Part shown: positions 1-9,718 of the stretch, piece by piece
How the letters are laid out: every line of letters begins with the position of its first letter
How positions within the stretch are numbered: position 1 is the first letter of the stretch
Program-made: the position numbers and the translations under genes
Assembly: GCF_000468535.1 (NCBI RefSeq)
Contig: NZ_AUQY01000001.1
Coordinates: 1 to 64,000, forward strand
Direction of reading: 5' to 3'
Length of the DNA stretch: 64,000 nucleotides
From: Peptoniphilus mikwangii
GTDB lineage: Bacteria > Bacillota > Clostridia > Tissierellales > Peptoniphilaceae
The notes under the pieces: model-generated
Told to the model about the DNA's origin: nothing
Seen by the model: the letters and a program-made list of their open reading frames with translations, nothing else
The model's database searches: none

Positions 1-915
1 TCAGACAGCTATGGTAACTATAATATCAGTTTCAGCAGTTCTTACCAAGGATCTTTAAGCGGAATATATGCAACAGTTGCAGATTATAACGGATACAATA
101 ATGGATATAACAATGGATACGGAAATTACAAAAACCTATATTTAGTTGCGACAAAGAGTGGATATACTTCAGATAAGTATTATCTAAGCGGAGTTAATAA
201 TAATACTTCTTATGAAACAGCTAAGGAAGCAAAGGTAACTAATGCAAATCCGAATACATCATTTATTAACGGATATAATGTAAATGCAGGAGCTTCAGTT
301 TCTGTTAAGGATAGTTCAGGAACAACACTTGGAACTGCAACTGCAGATGCAAACGGATATTTTGTAATTTATACAAATAGAGCATTGAAATCCGAAGAAA
401 CTTTAACATTTACAACTCATGTAAGTAATTCAAGTAAAGATGCAATTTCAACTTATAAAGTAGGTTCGGATACAACAAAGACAACGACTACATCAACTAA
501 ATTCAAGAGTGAATTTACTATTGGAAGCAGCAAGATAGAAAAAACAGTAGACGGAGTATCAACTCTAAAATATATGGATGTTGTGCCATACATTAAAGAC
601 GGCAGAACAATGATGCCGGTTCGTTATGTAGCAGAAGCTCTTGGATATACAGTAACTTATAACAAAACTACAAGAATGGCATCTTTTACAAATGGAAGTA
701 ATGTAGTTCTAATCAATATTGACTCTGATGAATTCTATGTAAATGGAGAAAAACATACTTTTACAGTAAAACCTGAAATAAAAGATGGAAGAACAATGCT
801 TCCTATTTCTGAAGTAGGAAAGGCTCTTGGCTTGACTCACGGAAATAAAGGGGAAGGAAAAAATATTGAGTGGGATGCTGAAAATAAAACAGTAACAATT
901 CAAAAAGATAAATAA
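1..915 (+). CDS. Secreted stalk-domain protein, C-terminal part (5' truncated)
   Basis: The frame is open from base 1, so the protein begins upstream of the window; 304 residues remain. The first part is rich in Gly, Tyr and Asn (NGYNNGYNNGYG). A beta-sandwich-like segment follows around residues 95-140 (VSVKDSSGTTLGTATADANG), resembling bacterial Ig/adhesin modules. The last 120 residues hold two copies of the copper amine oxidase N-terminal-like stalk motif (KDGRTMMPVRYVAEALG and KDGRTMLPISEVGKALG). In Firmicutes this domain (PF07833) is found at the ends of surface or secreted proteins and implies no amine oxidase activity. A strong terminator follows directly. Substrate and anchoring are unknown. 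An internal TTG at 385 should not be taken as the start. Confidence 0.8.
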   Translation, partial: SDSYGNYNISFSSSYQGSLSGIYATVADYNGYNNGYNNGYGNYKNLYLVATKSGYTSDKYYLSGVNNNTSYETAKEAKVTNANPNTSFINGYNVNAGASVSVKDSSGTTLGTATADANGYFVIYTNRALKSEETLTFTTHVSNSSKDAISTYKVGSDTTKTTTTSTKFKSEFTIGSSKIEKTVDGVSTLKYMDVVPYIKDGRTMMPVRYVAEALGYTVTYNKTTRMASFTNGSNVVLINIDSDEFYVNGEKHTFTVKPEIKDGRTMLPISEVGKALGLTHGNKGEGKNIEWDAENKTVTIQKDK

Positions 916-919
916 AAAA

Positions 920-948
920 ATACCACAGAGAAATCTGTGGTTATTTTT
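920..948 (+). terminator. Rho-independent terminator of the stalk-domain gene
   Basis: An 8-bp stem (ACCACAGA / TCTGTGGT, 922-929 and 934-941) closes a short loop and is followed by a T-rich run. It separates the surface-protein gene from pyrF. Confidence 0.85.
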
Positions 949-968
949 TGCATAAAAATATAAAAGTA

Positions 969-998
969 TGTCAAAATTAGTTTCAAATATGGTAAAAT
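969..998 (+). promoter_or_regulatory. Probable pyrFE promoter (extended -10)
   Basis: TGGTAAAAT at 990-998 is an extended -10 box of the type seen repeatedly in this window. The -35 candidate (TGTCAA, 969-974) is poor and spaced by 18, so the extended -10 would have to carry recognition. Confidence 0.4.
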
Positions 999-1018
999 CA
1001 ATATAAAGGAGGCAGAAT

Positions 1019-1720
1019 ATGAATAGAGATGTAATAATAGCATTGGATTTTGAATCTAAAGCAAAAACACTTGATTTTCTTGATATGTTTGAAGATAAAC
1101 TTTATGTAAAAGTTGGGATGGAACTTTTTTATAAAGAAGGTCCTTCAATTATAGAAGAAATAAAAAAAAGAGGACATAAGATTTTCTTGGATTTAAAGCT
1201 TCACGATATTCCAAATACAGTTGCCAAGGCGACAATTTCAATTATGAGTTTAAATACAGATATGATAAATTATCATATTGCAGGTGGAAGAGAAATGCTT
1301 AAAGGTGCGGTTGATGAAGCAAAAAAAATAAATAAAGATGTAGTTACACTTGGAATTACTATGCTTACATCAACTTCAGATGAAATGATGCACGATGAAA
1401 TTTTAATTGATAATAAATATTCTGTAAAAGACACTGTAATTAAGTATGCCATGATTGGAAAAGAAAGCGGGCTTACAGGTGTAGTATGCTCTGCTCTTGA
1501 AGTTCCCAAAATAAAAGAAATATTGGGAGATGAATTTATTTGTGTAACTCCGGGAATAAGATTAAAAACAAACAGCAGTGACGATCAAAAAAGAGTTGTA
1601 ACACCTGAAGATGCAAGAGAGCTCGGCAGTGATTACATAGTGGTAGGTCGTCCTATAACTAAAGCTGAAAATCCTGTTTCAGTATACAAGGAAATTAGAA
1701 AAATGTTTTTAGGAGAATAG
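1019..1720 (+). CDS. pyrF: Orotidine 5'-phosphate decarboxylase
   Basis: Converts OMP to UMP, the last step of de novo pyrimidine synthesis, in the cytoplasm. At 233 aa it has the normal length of the PyrF family. The N-terminus VIIALDFESK and the catalytic Asp/Lys array DLKLHDIPNT (about residues 60-70) are diagnostic, and the phosphate-binding end (VTPGIR, then VVGRPIT) is intact. The ATG at 1019 is preceded by AAAGGAGG at ideal distance. pyrE follows three bases after the stop, so the two genes are surely co-transcribed. The earlier pathway genes (pyrB, C, D, carAB) are not in the window. The assignment is firm. Confidence 0.96.
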   Translation: MNRDVIIALDFESKAKTLDFLDMFEDKLYVKVGMELFYKEGPSIIEEIKKRGHKIFLDLKLHDIPNTVAKATISIMSLNTDMINYHIAGGREMLKGAVDEAKKINKDVVTLGITMLTSTSDEMMHDEILIDNKYSVKDTVIKYAMIGKESGLTGVVCSALEVPKIKEILGDEFICVTPGIRLKTNSSDDQKRVVTPEDARELGSDYIVVGRPITKAENPVSVYKEIRKMFLGE

Positions 1721-1723
1721 TTT

Positions 1724-2353
1724 ATGAAAGAAGTAGCAAAGATTTTACTTGATATTAAAGCTGTGACTTTGTCACCGAGAGCACCATATACTTGGGCATC
1801 GGGAATAAAATCCCCGATATACTGTGATAACAGACTTACTCTTTCCTATCCGAAGGAGAGAAAAGTTGTTGAAGAAGGTCTTAAAAAATTAGTTGAAGAA
1901 AAATTTCCGCAGGCTGAATACATTATGGGAACTGCAACAGCCGGAATACCTCATGCCGCAATAATAGCATCTGAATTAAATCTTCCTATGGGATTTGTCC
2001 GTTCATCAAATAAAGATCACGGAAAACAGAATAAAATAGAGGGAAAGATTATTGAGGGAGCAAAAACTGTAGTAGTTGAAGATTTATTTTCAACAGGAGG
2101 CTCTTCAATTGAGGCGGCTCTTGCTTTAAAAAGTGCAGGTTTTGATGTTTTGGGAATAGTTTCAATATTCACATATAATTTACACGACGCGGAGGAAAAT
2201 TTTAAGAAAAATAATATAGTCCACTACTCATTGACAAATTTTGAAGAACTTTCAGATGTAGCTAATGAAATCAATTATATTGATGATGAAGAATTGAAAA
2301 TGTTAGAGGCATGGAGAAAAAATCCGAAAGATGAAAGTTGGATAAATAAATAA
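1724..2353 (+). CDS. pyrE: Orotate phosphoribosyltransferase
   Basis: Transfers phosphoribose from PRPP to orotate, giving OMP for PyrF. The 209-aa protein has the PRPP-binding loop VVVEDLFSTGGSS in its middle and the orotate-binding start with SPRAPYTWASGIKSPIYCDNR. The start lies three bases after the pyrF stop; the end of pyrF (GGAG) supplies the ribosome site. A terminator follows, so pyrFE forms a two-gene unit. It is identified by motif, length and neighbour. Confidence 0.95.
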   Translation: MKEVAKILLDIKAVTLSPRAPYTWASGIKSPIYCDNRLTLSYPKERKVVEEGLKKLVEEKFPQAEYIMGTATAGIPHAAIIASELNLPMGFVRSSNKDHGKQNKIEGKIIEGAKTVVVEDLFSTGGSSIEAALALKSAGFDVLGIVSIFTYNLHDAEENFKKNNIVHYSLTNFEELSDVANEINYIDDEELKMLEAWRKNPKDESWINK

Positions 2354-2357
2354 AAAA

Positions 2358-2390
2358 TAAAAGCTCCTTTTATATTTAAAGGGAGCTTTT
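2358..2390. terminator. Bidirectional terminator between pyrE and the convergent membrane gene
   Basis: AAAAGCTCC pairs with GGAGCTTTT around an AT-rich loop. A-run and T-run flanks allow use from both sides, as expected between convergent genes. Confidence 0.8.
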
Positions 2391-2393
2391 ACT

Positions 2394-3251
2394 CTATCTA
2401 ATATCAGTTTTGGTTTTTTCTATAAATTCTTTTAAACGACTATGTTCACGTTTTAAGTTTGGAAATGCATTTAAAAGTCTCTTATGCCTTGGAAGATTAA
2501 ACAGATTTGCTTTTAAAAGTTTATTATATTTATCTTTAATTCTGTCAAGTTCTCTATATTTTTCATTTTTATAATTTTTAAGCATTAGATCTACAGCAGG
2601 TTTATTTTCTGAAATAAATTCGATATCTTCTTTAATTTCAGTTGTTCTGATTTCAACATTTTCTATATTTTTAACCAATTTGCTGCTTATGTCATTTGAA
2701 ATCACCTTTAGATTTGCTGCAATTTTATCAAGCTCGTAAAAGTGCTTTCTGAGTTTTAAAACCGTAAGTGCAGTTTCAGTAAGATCAATTAAAAATAAAA
2801 TTATAATTATTGATGTAATTAAATTTGGAATTATAATCGGCAGACTCCAAAAATAATTTGAAGCATTTAAAATTATAGGGAAAATTATATAGCACATTAA
2901 AAGTCCGCCTATACCCCACATAATAGAATATTTGAGACAGATATATCCTTTGAAATTAAAAGGTTTGTCTGAATAGTCCCACCATTTCTTTTTAAATATC
3001 ATTTCCAATATAATACCTGTAATCAATTCGACAAATGTTGCTGTTAACATAATTTCAAAAAATACAAGCATAAAATTTTTTTGAGGATATATAAAAATCA
3101 ATATCAACATCAATCCGACGCCATATATTGGACATATCGGTCCGTTAAGGACTCCCGCATTCACATAATTTTTTGAATCAATGTATGTATAACTCACCTC
3201 AGTCATCCAACCTAAAAAAGCAAATATGAAAAAAAGCAATGTTTTTATCAT
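2394..3251 (-). CDS. Putative ABC-transporter type IV membrane protein (CmpB-like)
   Basis: The 285-aa protein has an N-terminal half with about five hydrophobic segments and a C-terminal half that is hydrophilic, charged and probably coiled-coil. The signature FNFKGYICLKYSIMWG after a KKKWWDYS stretch matches the family Pfam calls ABC_trans_CmpB (PF06541). No transport activity is established for that family, and no ATPase partner is adjacent. The start is supported by a GGAGG site just upstream (minus strand). It is divergent from the DUF1232 gene and convergent with pyrE. Membrane location is safe; function is unknown. Confidence 0.75.
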   Translation of the reverse strand: MIKTLLFFIFAFLGWMTEVSYTYIDSKNYVNAGVLNGPICPIYGVGLMLILIFIYPQKNFMLVFFEIMLTATFVELITGIILEMIFKKKWWDYSDKPFNFKGYICLKYSIMWGIGGLLMCYIIFPIILNASNYFWSLPIIIPNLITSIIIILFLIDLTETALTVLKLRKHFYELDKIAANLKVISNDISSKLVKNIENVEIRTTEIKEDIEFISENKPAVDLMLKNYKNEKYRELDRIKDKYNKLLKANLFNLPRHKRLLNAFPNLKREHSRLKEFIEKTKTDIR

Positions 3252-3356
3252 GATTACCTCCTAAAATCAATTATAATATTATATAAATAATATCATATAT
3301 TTGCTGTGAATAAAAATTTTTCTTTGGGGAATAGATATGTTGAGGTGATAGTTGTT

Positions 3357-3746
3357 ATGAAAATACCTTTAAAAATATTATTGAGATTAAAAAAATCCGC
3401 AGAGAGAATTTATAATGACAAAGATAAATTTTCTGAATTACTTGAAAAAATTAAACACAGTAGATTGAACATAGATGAATTTTCAAAGATAAAATTTGAG
3501 CTTATTCTATTAATTTCAATGTGTTATGATTTTATAAGGGGAAGATATAAAAATATAAGAAAATCCGATATGCTGCTTATAATATGCGCATTCATATATC
3601 TTTTAAATCCGATGGATATAATACCTGATATGTTATTGGGAATAGGATTTTTGGATGATTTGACAATATTGACATATTTGATTTCAAAAATAAGATTGCA
3701 AATAAAAAATTATGAGAAATGGAAGATGGAAAATGAAGTTAAATAG
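3357..3746 (+). CDS. DUF1232 (YkvA-like) small membrane protein
   Basis: The 129-aa protein carries the DUF1232 signature near its C-terminus: a hydrophobic segment followed by NPMDIIPDMLLGIGFLDDL. The family is widespread in bacteria and of unknown role; a membrane-associated hairpin is predicted. The reading frame is open from an upstream GTG at 3306, but the ATG at 3357 has the AGGTGAT site at correct distance and is preferred. The gene overlaps the following glycosylase by 14 bases, so the two are probably translated from one transcript. Confidence 0.75.
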   Translation: MKIPLKILLRLKKSAERIYNDKDKFSELLEKIKHSRLNIDEFSKIKFELILLISMCYDFIRGRYKNIRKSDMLLIICAFIYLLNPMDIIPDMLLGIGFLDDLTILTYLISKIRLQIKNYEKWKMENEVK

Positions 3747-4341
3747 GAATTTCTATAATAGAGATACGGATAAAGTTGCAAGGGAACTTTTGGGAAAAAT
3801 TTTGGTTAGAAAATATAATGGAGTTACACTTGAAGCCAAAATAGTTGAAACGGAAGCATATCTTGGTTTTGATGACAGAGCCTCACATACATTTAACGGA
3901 AGAAGAACATTAAGAAATGAGGTTATGTATGGAAGAGCAGGACATTTGTATGTATATTTTACATATGGAATGTATAATCTTGTAAATGTGGTTACAAATA
4001 AAGTCGGATTAGGAGAGGCTGTACTTATAAGAGCGGTTGAACCTGTTAAAAATATAGATGAATTTTCAAAAAACAGATTTGGAAAAAAATTTAAAGAGCT
4101 TTCAAATTATCAAAAGAAAAATTTAACCAACGGTCCGGGAAAACTCACTATAGCCATGAAAATAGATAGAAATGATTATGGAAAAGATCTTTTAGGTAAT
4201 GAAATATACATAAAAGACGGATATAACTTTGATTTTAAAACAATAAGTTCAAAACGCATAGGAATAGACTATGCGATGGAGGCTAAAGATTTTTTGCTTA
4301 GATATTATATTGAGGATAATGAATTTGTTTCAGTTAAATAA
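3733..4341 (+). CDS. mpg: 3-methyladenine DNA glycosylase (AAG/Mpg family)
   Basis: Excises alkylated purines from DNA as the first step of base excision repair. The 202-aa protein shows the family hallmark IVETEAYLG, containing the catalytic Glu, then DRASHTFNGRRT and a YVYFTYGMYN segment that lines the base pocket (compare human AAG, bacterial PF02245). The ATG at 3733 was chosen over the in-frame ATG at 3712 because homologues start just before the FYNRDTDKVARELLG stretch. It overlaps the DUF1232 gene by 14 bases. A structurally unrelated alkylation glycosylase (AlkD type) lies at 14.1 kb. Confidence 0.9.
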   Translation: MKLNRNFYNRDTDKVARELLGKILVRKYNGVTLEAKIVETEAYLGFDDRASHTFNGRRTLRNEVMYGRAGHLYVYFTYGMYNLVNVVTNKVGLGEAVLIRAVEPVKNIDEFSKNRFGKKFKELSNYQKKNLTNGPGKLTIAMKIDRNDYGKDLLGNEIYIKDGYNFDFKTISSKRIGIDYAMEAKDFLLRYYIEDNEFVSVK

Positions 4342-4382
4342 TTTATTTCAGAGGATAAAATTTTATTAAATTAATAAATGTA

Positions 4383-4411
4383 TTGAAAACTTTATTTGCT
4401 TGTAATAAACT
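4383..4411 (+). promoter_or_regulatory. Probable promoter of the ecf-truA operon
   Basis: TTGAAA (4383-4388), a 17-bp spacer and TAAACT (4406-4411). The spacing is ideal and the position 29 bases before the ecfA1 start is sensible. Confidence 0.55.
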
Positions 4412-4439
4412 ATTAATTTAGAGGAATAAGGGGTAAATT

Positions 4440-5261
4440 ATGATAGAAATAAAAAATGTAAGTTTCAAATATGATGAAACGGAAAATTCTGAATATATAA
4501 TTGAAAATTTAAATCTAAACATAGAAAAAGGAGAATTTGTAGCTATACTCGGACATAATGGTAGCGGCAAGAGCACACTTGCAAAACTTATAAATGGACT
4601 TTTGTTACCTTCTGACGGAGATGTTTTTGTAGATGGAATGAACACTAAAGATGACGAAAATCTATGGAAGATAAGGTCTCTTGCAGGTATGGTATTTCAA
4701 AATCCTGACAACCAATTGGTTGCAACCGTTGTAGAGGAAGATGTTGCATTCGGACCTGAAAATTTAGGTGTGCCGTCAGATGAAATAAAAAAGAGGGTGG
4801 ATTTTTCTCTTGAGGCTGTTGGAATGAACGATTACAGAAAAAATGCTCCTCATATGCTCTCGGGAGGTCAAAAGCAAAGAGTTGCAATAGCGGGAATACT
4901 TGCAATGACACCGGATTATATAATTTTAGATGAGCCAACTGCTATGCTTGATCCTGTTGGAAGAAAAGAAGTAATGGAAACTATATTGATGTTGAATAAG
5001 ACACAAAATAAAACTATAGTATTAATTACTCACTATATGGATGAGGCGGCGAAAAGCGACAGACTCATAGTTATGGAAAAGGGGAAAGTTGTACTTGACG
5101 GAACTCCTAAAAAGGTGTTTTCAAATGTTAACGAAGTAAAAAAAATAGGGCTTGATGTTCCACAAGTTACGGAACTTGCTTGGGAATTAAAAAATAGCGG
5201 ATTTGATATAAATAATGAAATTTTAAGTATAGATGAATTAGTAGGTGAAATATGGCATTAG
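4440..5261 (+). CDS. ecfA1: ECF transporter ATPase, EcfA1
   Basis: One of two ATPases that power group II energy-coupling-factor transporters for vitamins and cofactors. All ABC motifs are present: Walker [10 protein letters not shown] (38-46), the Q-loop glutamine in VFQNPDNQ (Q87), signature LSGGQKQR (from 140), Walker B IILDEPTA (161-168) and a switch His in LITHYMDEA. The [10 protein letters not shown] and VAFGPENLG motifs are typical of EcfA1. The gene overlaps ecfA2 by 10 bases, and the order A1-A2-T-truA is the conserved Firmicute arrangement. The substrate-binding S unit is not here; ribU at 46.7 kb is one candidate user. Confidence 0.95.
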   Translation: MIEIKNVSFKYDETENSEYIIENLNLNIEKGEFVAILGHNGSGKSTLAKLINGLLLPSDGDVFVDGMNTKDDENLWKIRSLAGMVFQNPDNQLVATVVEEDVAFGPENLGVPSDEIKKRVDFSLEAVGMNDYRKNAPHMLSGGQKQRVAIAGILAMTPDYIILDEPTAMLDPVGRKEVMETILMLNKTQNKTIVLITHYMDEAAKSDRLIVMEKGKVVLDGTPKKVFSNVNEVKKIGLDVPQVTELAWELKNSGFDINNEILSIDELVGEIWH

Positions 5262-6118
5262 TTGAGATAAAAAATTTAACTCATGTATATGGAATGGGAA
5301 CAGCATTTGAAAAAAATGCCATAGAAAATATAAATTTAAACATAGAAAAAGGAGATTTCATTGGACTTATAGGGCATACCGGTTCAGGAAAATCAACACT
5401 CATACAACATTTAAACGGACTTATAAAGCCTACTGACGGCAGTATAATAATTGACGGTAAAAATATTTCTGATAAGAATGTTTCTTTAAGAGAAGTCAGA
5501 CAAAAAGTCGGTTTGGTATTTCAATATCCGGAATATCAATTATTTGAGGAAACTATCGGTAAAGATATTGCATTTGGACCGATAAATCAGGGACTAAATG
5601 AAAAAGAAGTAGAGTGTAGAGTTAAAGATGCAATGGAATCTGTTGGACTTGATTATGAATATTTTAAGGATAAATCTCCATTTGAACTTTCCGGAGGTCA
5701 AAAGAGGAGAGTTGCAATAGCGGGAGTACTTGCAATGCAACCTGAAATTTTGATTTTAGATGAGCCGACTGCAGGTCTTGATCCTGCAGGTAGAGATGAA
5801 ATTTTAGGAGAAATAGAAAAAATATATCATGACAGAGAAATTACAATATTAGTTGTTTCTCACAGTATGGAGGATATGGCAAGTATTGCAAAGCGAATAA
5901 TTGTCATGAGCAAGGGACATGTTATGATGGATGATACCCCAAGAGAGATTTTTAAGAGAGAAGATGAACTTGTAAGTATAGGACTTGGAGTTCCTCAGAT
6001 AACTTCTTTTATGAGAGAACTTAAAAAGAGGGGTGCGGATATAAATTCGGACTGTATAACTGTTGAAGAGGCGAAATTAGAATTAGAAAAGTTTTTAAGG
6101 AGTAAGAGAAATGCTTAA
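5252..6118 (+). CDS. ecfA2: ECF transporter ATPase, EcfA2
   Basis: The second ATPase of the ECF module, expected to pair with EcfA1 as a heterodimer under EcfT. It is 288 aa with Walker [10 protein letters not shown] (41-49), Q-loop [14 protein letters not shown] (typical of EcfA2), signature LSGGQKRR and Walker [13 protein letters not shown]. The ATG lies inside the 3' end of ecfA1 and the stop lies inside ecfT, so translation is coupled across the three genes. It acts on the cytoplasmic face of the membrane. Confidence 0.95.
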   Translation: MALVEIKNLTHVYGMGTAFEKNAIENINLNIEKGDFIGLIGHTGSGKSTLIQHLNGLIKPTDGSIIIDGKNISDKNVSLREVRQKVGLVFQYPEYQLFEETIGKDIAFGPINQGLNEKEVECRVKDAMESVGLDYEYFKDKSPFELSGGQKRRVAIAGVLAMQPEILILDEPTAGLDPAGRDEILGEIEKIYHDREITILVVSHSMEDMASIAKRIIVMSKGHVMMDDTPREIFKREDELVSIGLGVPQITSFMRELKKRGADINSDCITVEEAKLELEKFLRSKRNA

Positions 6119-6908
6119 AGATATAACTGTCGGTCAATATTATCCCAGTAATTCAGTAATACACAAATTAGATCCGAGAACAAAAATAATAGTTATGCTG
6201 CTATTCATAGTGGGAATATTTTTTGTCAACAGCTATACTCCATATTTATTAGTGGGTGCATATTTATTTATGGTTATAAAATTATCACATGTACCGTTTT
6301 CAATGGTGCTAAGAGGAGTAAAACCGTTAAAATGGATATTGATAATAACATTTGTGGTCAATGTATTGTTTATGCCCGGGGATATTTTATATAAAATAGG
6401 TTTTATAAAAATTACAAGTCAGGGTATTCATATGGCAATAAAAATGGCAATAAGACTTATGTTGTTGGTAATGGGGACAAGTATGCTCACATTTACAACA
6501 TCGCCTATTGAAATGACAGATGGAATAGAAGAACTTCTAAAGCCTATGAAAAAAATTGGTGTTCCGGCGCATGAAATAGCAATGATGATGACAATAGCTC
6601 TTAGATTCATTCCAACACTTGTTGAAGAAACAGATAAAATAATGAAAGCACAAATGGCAAGAGGAGCGGATTTTGAATCGGGTAATGTATTAAATAGAGC
6701 AAAAAATTTGGTTCCTTTGTTAGTTCCGCTATTTATAAATTCATTCAGAAGAGCGGATGAACTTGCAACGGCAATGGAAGCAAGGTGTTATAGAGGTGGA
6801 GAGGGAAGAACAAAATTTAAAGAGCTTTCTTATAAAAAAATAGATAGTATTGCATTTGCACTTAATCTTGCTTTAATTATAGTTTTAGTTATATGGAGAT
6901 ATATATGA
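6111..6908 (+). CDS. ecfT: ECF transporter transmembrane subunit EcfT
   Basis: The scaffold membrane protein that couples EcfA1A2 to exchangeable S components. It is 265 aa with several hydrophobic helices. The cytoplasmic coupling motifs are seen as [10 protein letters not shown] and [10 protein letters not shown], the two Ala-Arg-Gly type helices that dock on the ATPases. The start [16 protein letters not shown] is characteristic of EcfT. It overlaps ecfA2 by 8 bases and truA by 4 (ATGA). Confidence 0.94.
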   Translation: MLKDITVGQYYPSNSVIHKLDPRTKIIVMLLFIVGIFFVNSYTPYLLVGAYLFMVIKLSHVPFSMVLRGVKPLKWILIITFVVNVLFMPGDILYKIGFIKITSQGIHMAIKMAIRLMLLVMGTSMLTFTTSPIEMTDGIEELLKPMKKIGVPAHEIAMMMTIALRFIPTLVEETDKIMKAQMARGADFESGNVLNRAKNLVPLLVPLFINSFRRADELATAMEARCYRGGEGRTKFKELSYKKIDSIAFALNLALIIVLVIWRYI

Positions 6909-7636
6909 ATATTAAACTCATAGTTAGCTATGATGGCAGCAGCTATCATGGATTTCAAATACAACCTCAAGCAAGTACTGTTGAAGGCGTTCTGAAAAAT
7001 GCAATAGAGGATACTGTAAAGCATGAAATAAAATTATATACAGCGGGACGAACAGACAGTGGAGTACATGCTATGGGTCAGTGTGTGAATTTTTACTCTG
7101 AAACTACAATTAATATTGGAAATTTGCCGAAAGTAATAAATTTTCATTTACCGGACGATATATCAGTTGTCGGTGCAAGTTATGTGGATGACGATTTTCA
7201 TGCAAGATATTCCGCTAAGGGAAAATATTATAGATATGTGATATATAGAGGGAAATATAGAAATCCTCTATATAGAAATAGAGCTATGCACTTCCCCTAT
7301 GAATTGAATCTTAAAAAAATGCAAAGTACACTTAATTATTTAATAGGGGAAAATGATTATAAGACATTTATGGGAAGACACGCCATAGTTAAAGACACTA
7401 TAAGAAGGATAGATAAAATTGAAGTTGTTGAAGATGGAGATTTTATATATATAGATTTTTACGGCAAGAGTTTTTTGAAGAATATGGTCAGGATAATTGT
7501 CGGGACGGCGGTGGAAATTGCAAGAGGAAGATTTGAAGAAGAATATATGAAGTATGCGTTAAATAAAAAACATAGAAAGGCTGCGGGGCCTACTGCACCA
7601 AGCTATGGTTTATATTTGATGAAAATATATTATTGA
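6905..7636 (+). CDS. truA: tRNA pseudouridine(38-40) synthase
   Basis: Makes pseudouridine at positions 38-40 of the tRNA anticodon arm. The 243-aa protein contains the catalytic motif AGRTDSGVHAMGQ with the essential Asp, plus YRYVIYRGKYRNP and FLKNMVRIIVG typical of TruA. The frame contains an earlier ATG at 6893, but 6905 gives the ATGA overlap with ecfT, a GGAG site in front, and the usual N-terminus IKLIVSYDGSSYHGFQ. truA after ecfT is conserved in many Firmicutes. A short terminator overlaps the stop codon. Confidence 0.95.
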   Translation: MNIKLIVSYDGSSYHGFQIQPQASTVEGVLKNAIEDTVKHEIKLYTAGRTDSGVHAMGQCVNFYSETTINIGNLPKVINFHLPDDISVVGASYVDDDFHARYSAKGKYYRYVIYRGKYRNPLYRNRAMHFPYELNLKKMQSTLNYLIGENDYKTFMGRHAIVKDTIRRIDKIEVVEDGDFIYIDFYGKSFLKNMVRIIVGTAVEIARGRFEEEYMKYALNKKHRKAAGPTAPSYGLYLMKIYY

Positions 7637-7660
7637 GCCTTTACAGGCTCGTTTTTTATT
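7635..7660 (+). terminator. Terminator of the ecf-truA operon
   Basis: GAGCCT-TTAC-AGGCTC followed by GTTTTTTATTT. The stem begins within the truA stop codon. Confidence 0.8.
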
Positions 7661-7870
7661 TCATAAATTCTGTCAGATGGTTAATTCCGTTGTAAATATA
7701 AATTTCTATTCAAATAGAAAAGTAAAAATCACATGTTTATAATTTTGGACAAATTGTCTATTTTATGCTTGATTATGATTTAGATAATGTATTTTTGTTT
7801 AGAAAATGGTAAAAAAATATATAAAATACTTAGAAAATAGTTACAATGTGGTAAAAAAGATATTTTTTAA

Positions 7871-7899
7871 TTGTTAAATATTACGTTTTGGTTTAAAAT
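7871..7899 (+). promoter_or_regulatory. Probable promoter of the DUF4153 gene
   Basis: TTGTTA (7871-7876), a 17-bp spacer and TAAAAT (7894-7899) sit 20 bases before the start codon. The rest of the 280-base gap (7661-7870) is AT-rich with no gene or structure that I can support. Confidence 0.5.
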
Positions 7900-7918
7900 A
7901 TTCTAAGATGGAGGTTTT

Positions 7919-9718
7919 ATGAAAGTTATATATAAATTTAAAGATACAATAAATAAATCTTTTTATTCCATAAAAAGATTTCCGATAGCTATGCTTTGTA
8001 TTTTGCTAAGTGCACTATTTTTTATAATTGGTGTAAACAAGGGAAGTTTTCCCACCGGGGCAGATAATGTAGGACTTGACTTGACATATACAAAAATAGG
8101 ATATTTTTTATTAATGTCTTCGGCAACTTTTATATTTCTAAAATTATTTTCGGAGTCACTTTCAGCTAATGTAAGGAATGAAGAAGAATTAAAGAGATTT
8201 AGATTATTTAAGATTTTTGCATATGTTATAAATTTTCCGTTTTTATATGGAATTTATGAAAGAGTATTGTTTTCAGACAATGGACTGTTTTTATATGAGA
8301 TAGGATACACTTACTTTGGGCTACTTTTATTTTTTGTAGTATCCTGTGCATATATATCCAAATTATTTTATCATAAGGATTATATAGCTTATGCATTAAA
8401 GATTATAAGTTCAGGAATAATATCAGTTTTTTATTCTTTGGTATTATTTTTTGGAATGAGTGTCATATATTATTCTTTTAAACATTTATTTGGCATTTCA
8501 ATTTCTTTAGAAGTCTATTTTAATACCGCAATTTTGATATTTTTACCGTTTAATTGCGGAATATTCCTTTCAGGATTACCAAGGTGCAGAGATTCTTTTG
8601 ATAACTATGAAATATCAAAACCGATTAAAATATTATTAGCATATATTTTAATTCCGATATTTACAGTATATGCCATAATAATTTATTTGTATTTTGCAAA
8701 GATTATTTTTATACGAGAAATTCCTTCGGGAATTGTGACAAATTTAGTATTATGGTTTTCAATACTTACTACAATTTTGTTGTTTATACTTGGAAAAATA
8801 AGAGATATATTTTTTGTAAATTGCTTTAGAAAAGTTTTTCCGATTGCAATGATTCCGCTTCTCGGTATGATGTTTTATTCAATAGGTATTAGAGTATATC
8901 AATATGGAGTAACTGAGAACAGATATTTTGTAATAGTTGGCGGAATATTTTGTCTTATATCAATGTTGTACTACATTTTTTACAATAAAAATTCAAATAT
9001 AACAATTCCGGTTGTATTAAGTGCATTGATATTGTTATCATCAGTAGGACCTGTATCTGCATATAATGTTACGGCGTCAAATCAAAATGCCAGATTGAAT
9101 AAACTTTTGTATGAAAATAATATGCTTAAGGGAGATAAAATAATTCCAAATTCAAATGTAGAAGAAGATGCAAAAGAAGAAATAATTGAAATTGTGAAGT
9201 ATATGTCTAACAATCATAGAACATGGGAGTTAAAATACATTCCTAATGATTTTACGTTTGACAATGAAAATATTGAAAAGGTATTTGGATTTAAGCTTGA
9301 TAATATTGAACAGGCAATAGAAAACGATGAAATATTTTATTATGAGCCTAATTCCACGTCAATTAATATTGAAGGATATACCAAATTAATGCAATTTGAA
9401 TTCTATTCATCTGAGCCAAATACAAGTTCAATAGGAAGTTATGAAGCTACTTTAGATAACGGAAAAGTAACAATCAGATATATTAACAAGGACAATAAAT
9501 TTGATTTAACTACATTTAATGTGAAGGATGTATTTGAAAAATTAAAAGCAATTAAAAAATCAAATGAAATAGTGGATCCTGAGGACCTTTCTATAGAAGG
9601 AAGAGAACAGGGAATAAATTATAAGATAATTTTTGTTGATTTGAGTCTTACAGGAATACAACAAAAAGATAGTTATTATTATTTAAAATTTTATTTGATG
9701 GCAGGAAAGGCAAATTAA
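7919..9718 (+). CDS. DUF4153 polytopic membrane protein
   Basis: A 599-aa protein with about ten to twelve hydrophobic segments in residues 20-390, then a soluble C-terminal region of about 210 residues. The segment IRVYQYGVTENRYFVI near residue 325 is the signature of the DUF4153/DUF4173 family, whose function is unknown. A GGAGG site precedes the ATG. The gene stands alone, with its own probable promoter and terminator. The C-terminal domain (VEEDAKEEIIEIVKYMSNN onward) is not one I recognise; it lies after the last hydrophobic segment, and which side of the membrane it faces cannot be decided by eye. Confidence 0.75.
   Translation: MKVIYKFKDTINKSFYSIKRFPIAMLCILLSALFFIIGVNKGSFPTGADNVGLDLTYTKIGYFLLMSSATFIFLKLFSESLSANVRNEEELKRFRLFKIFAYVINFPFLYGIYERVLFSDNGLFLYEIGYTYFGLLLFFVVSCAYISKLFYHKDYIAYALKIISSGIISVFYSLVLFFGMSVIYYSFKHLFGISISLEVYFNTAILIFLPFNCGIFLSGLPRCRDSFDNYEISKPIKILLAYILIPIFTVYAIIIYLYFAKIIFIREIPSGIVTNLVLWFSILTTILLFILGKIRDIFFVNCFRKVFPIAMIPLLGMMFYSIGIRVYQYGVTENRYFVIVGGIFCLISMLYYIFYNKNSNITIPVVLSALILLSSVGPVSAYNVTASNQNARLNKLLYENNMLKGDKIIPNSNVEEDAKEEIIEIVKYMSNNHRTWELKYIPNDFTFDNENIEKVFGFKLDNIEQAIENDEIFYYEPNSTSINIEGYTKLMQFEFYSSEPNTSSIGSYEATLDNGKVTIRYINKDNKFDLTTFNVKDVFEKLKAIKKSNEIVDPEDLSIEGREQGINYKIIFVDLSLTGIQQKDSYYYLKFYLMAGKAN

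Noticed and set aside
385-915. A separate gene starting at TTG 385
   Set aside because: The frame is open continuously from base 1 and has no ribosome site at 385; it is the end of a longer protein.
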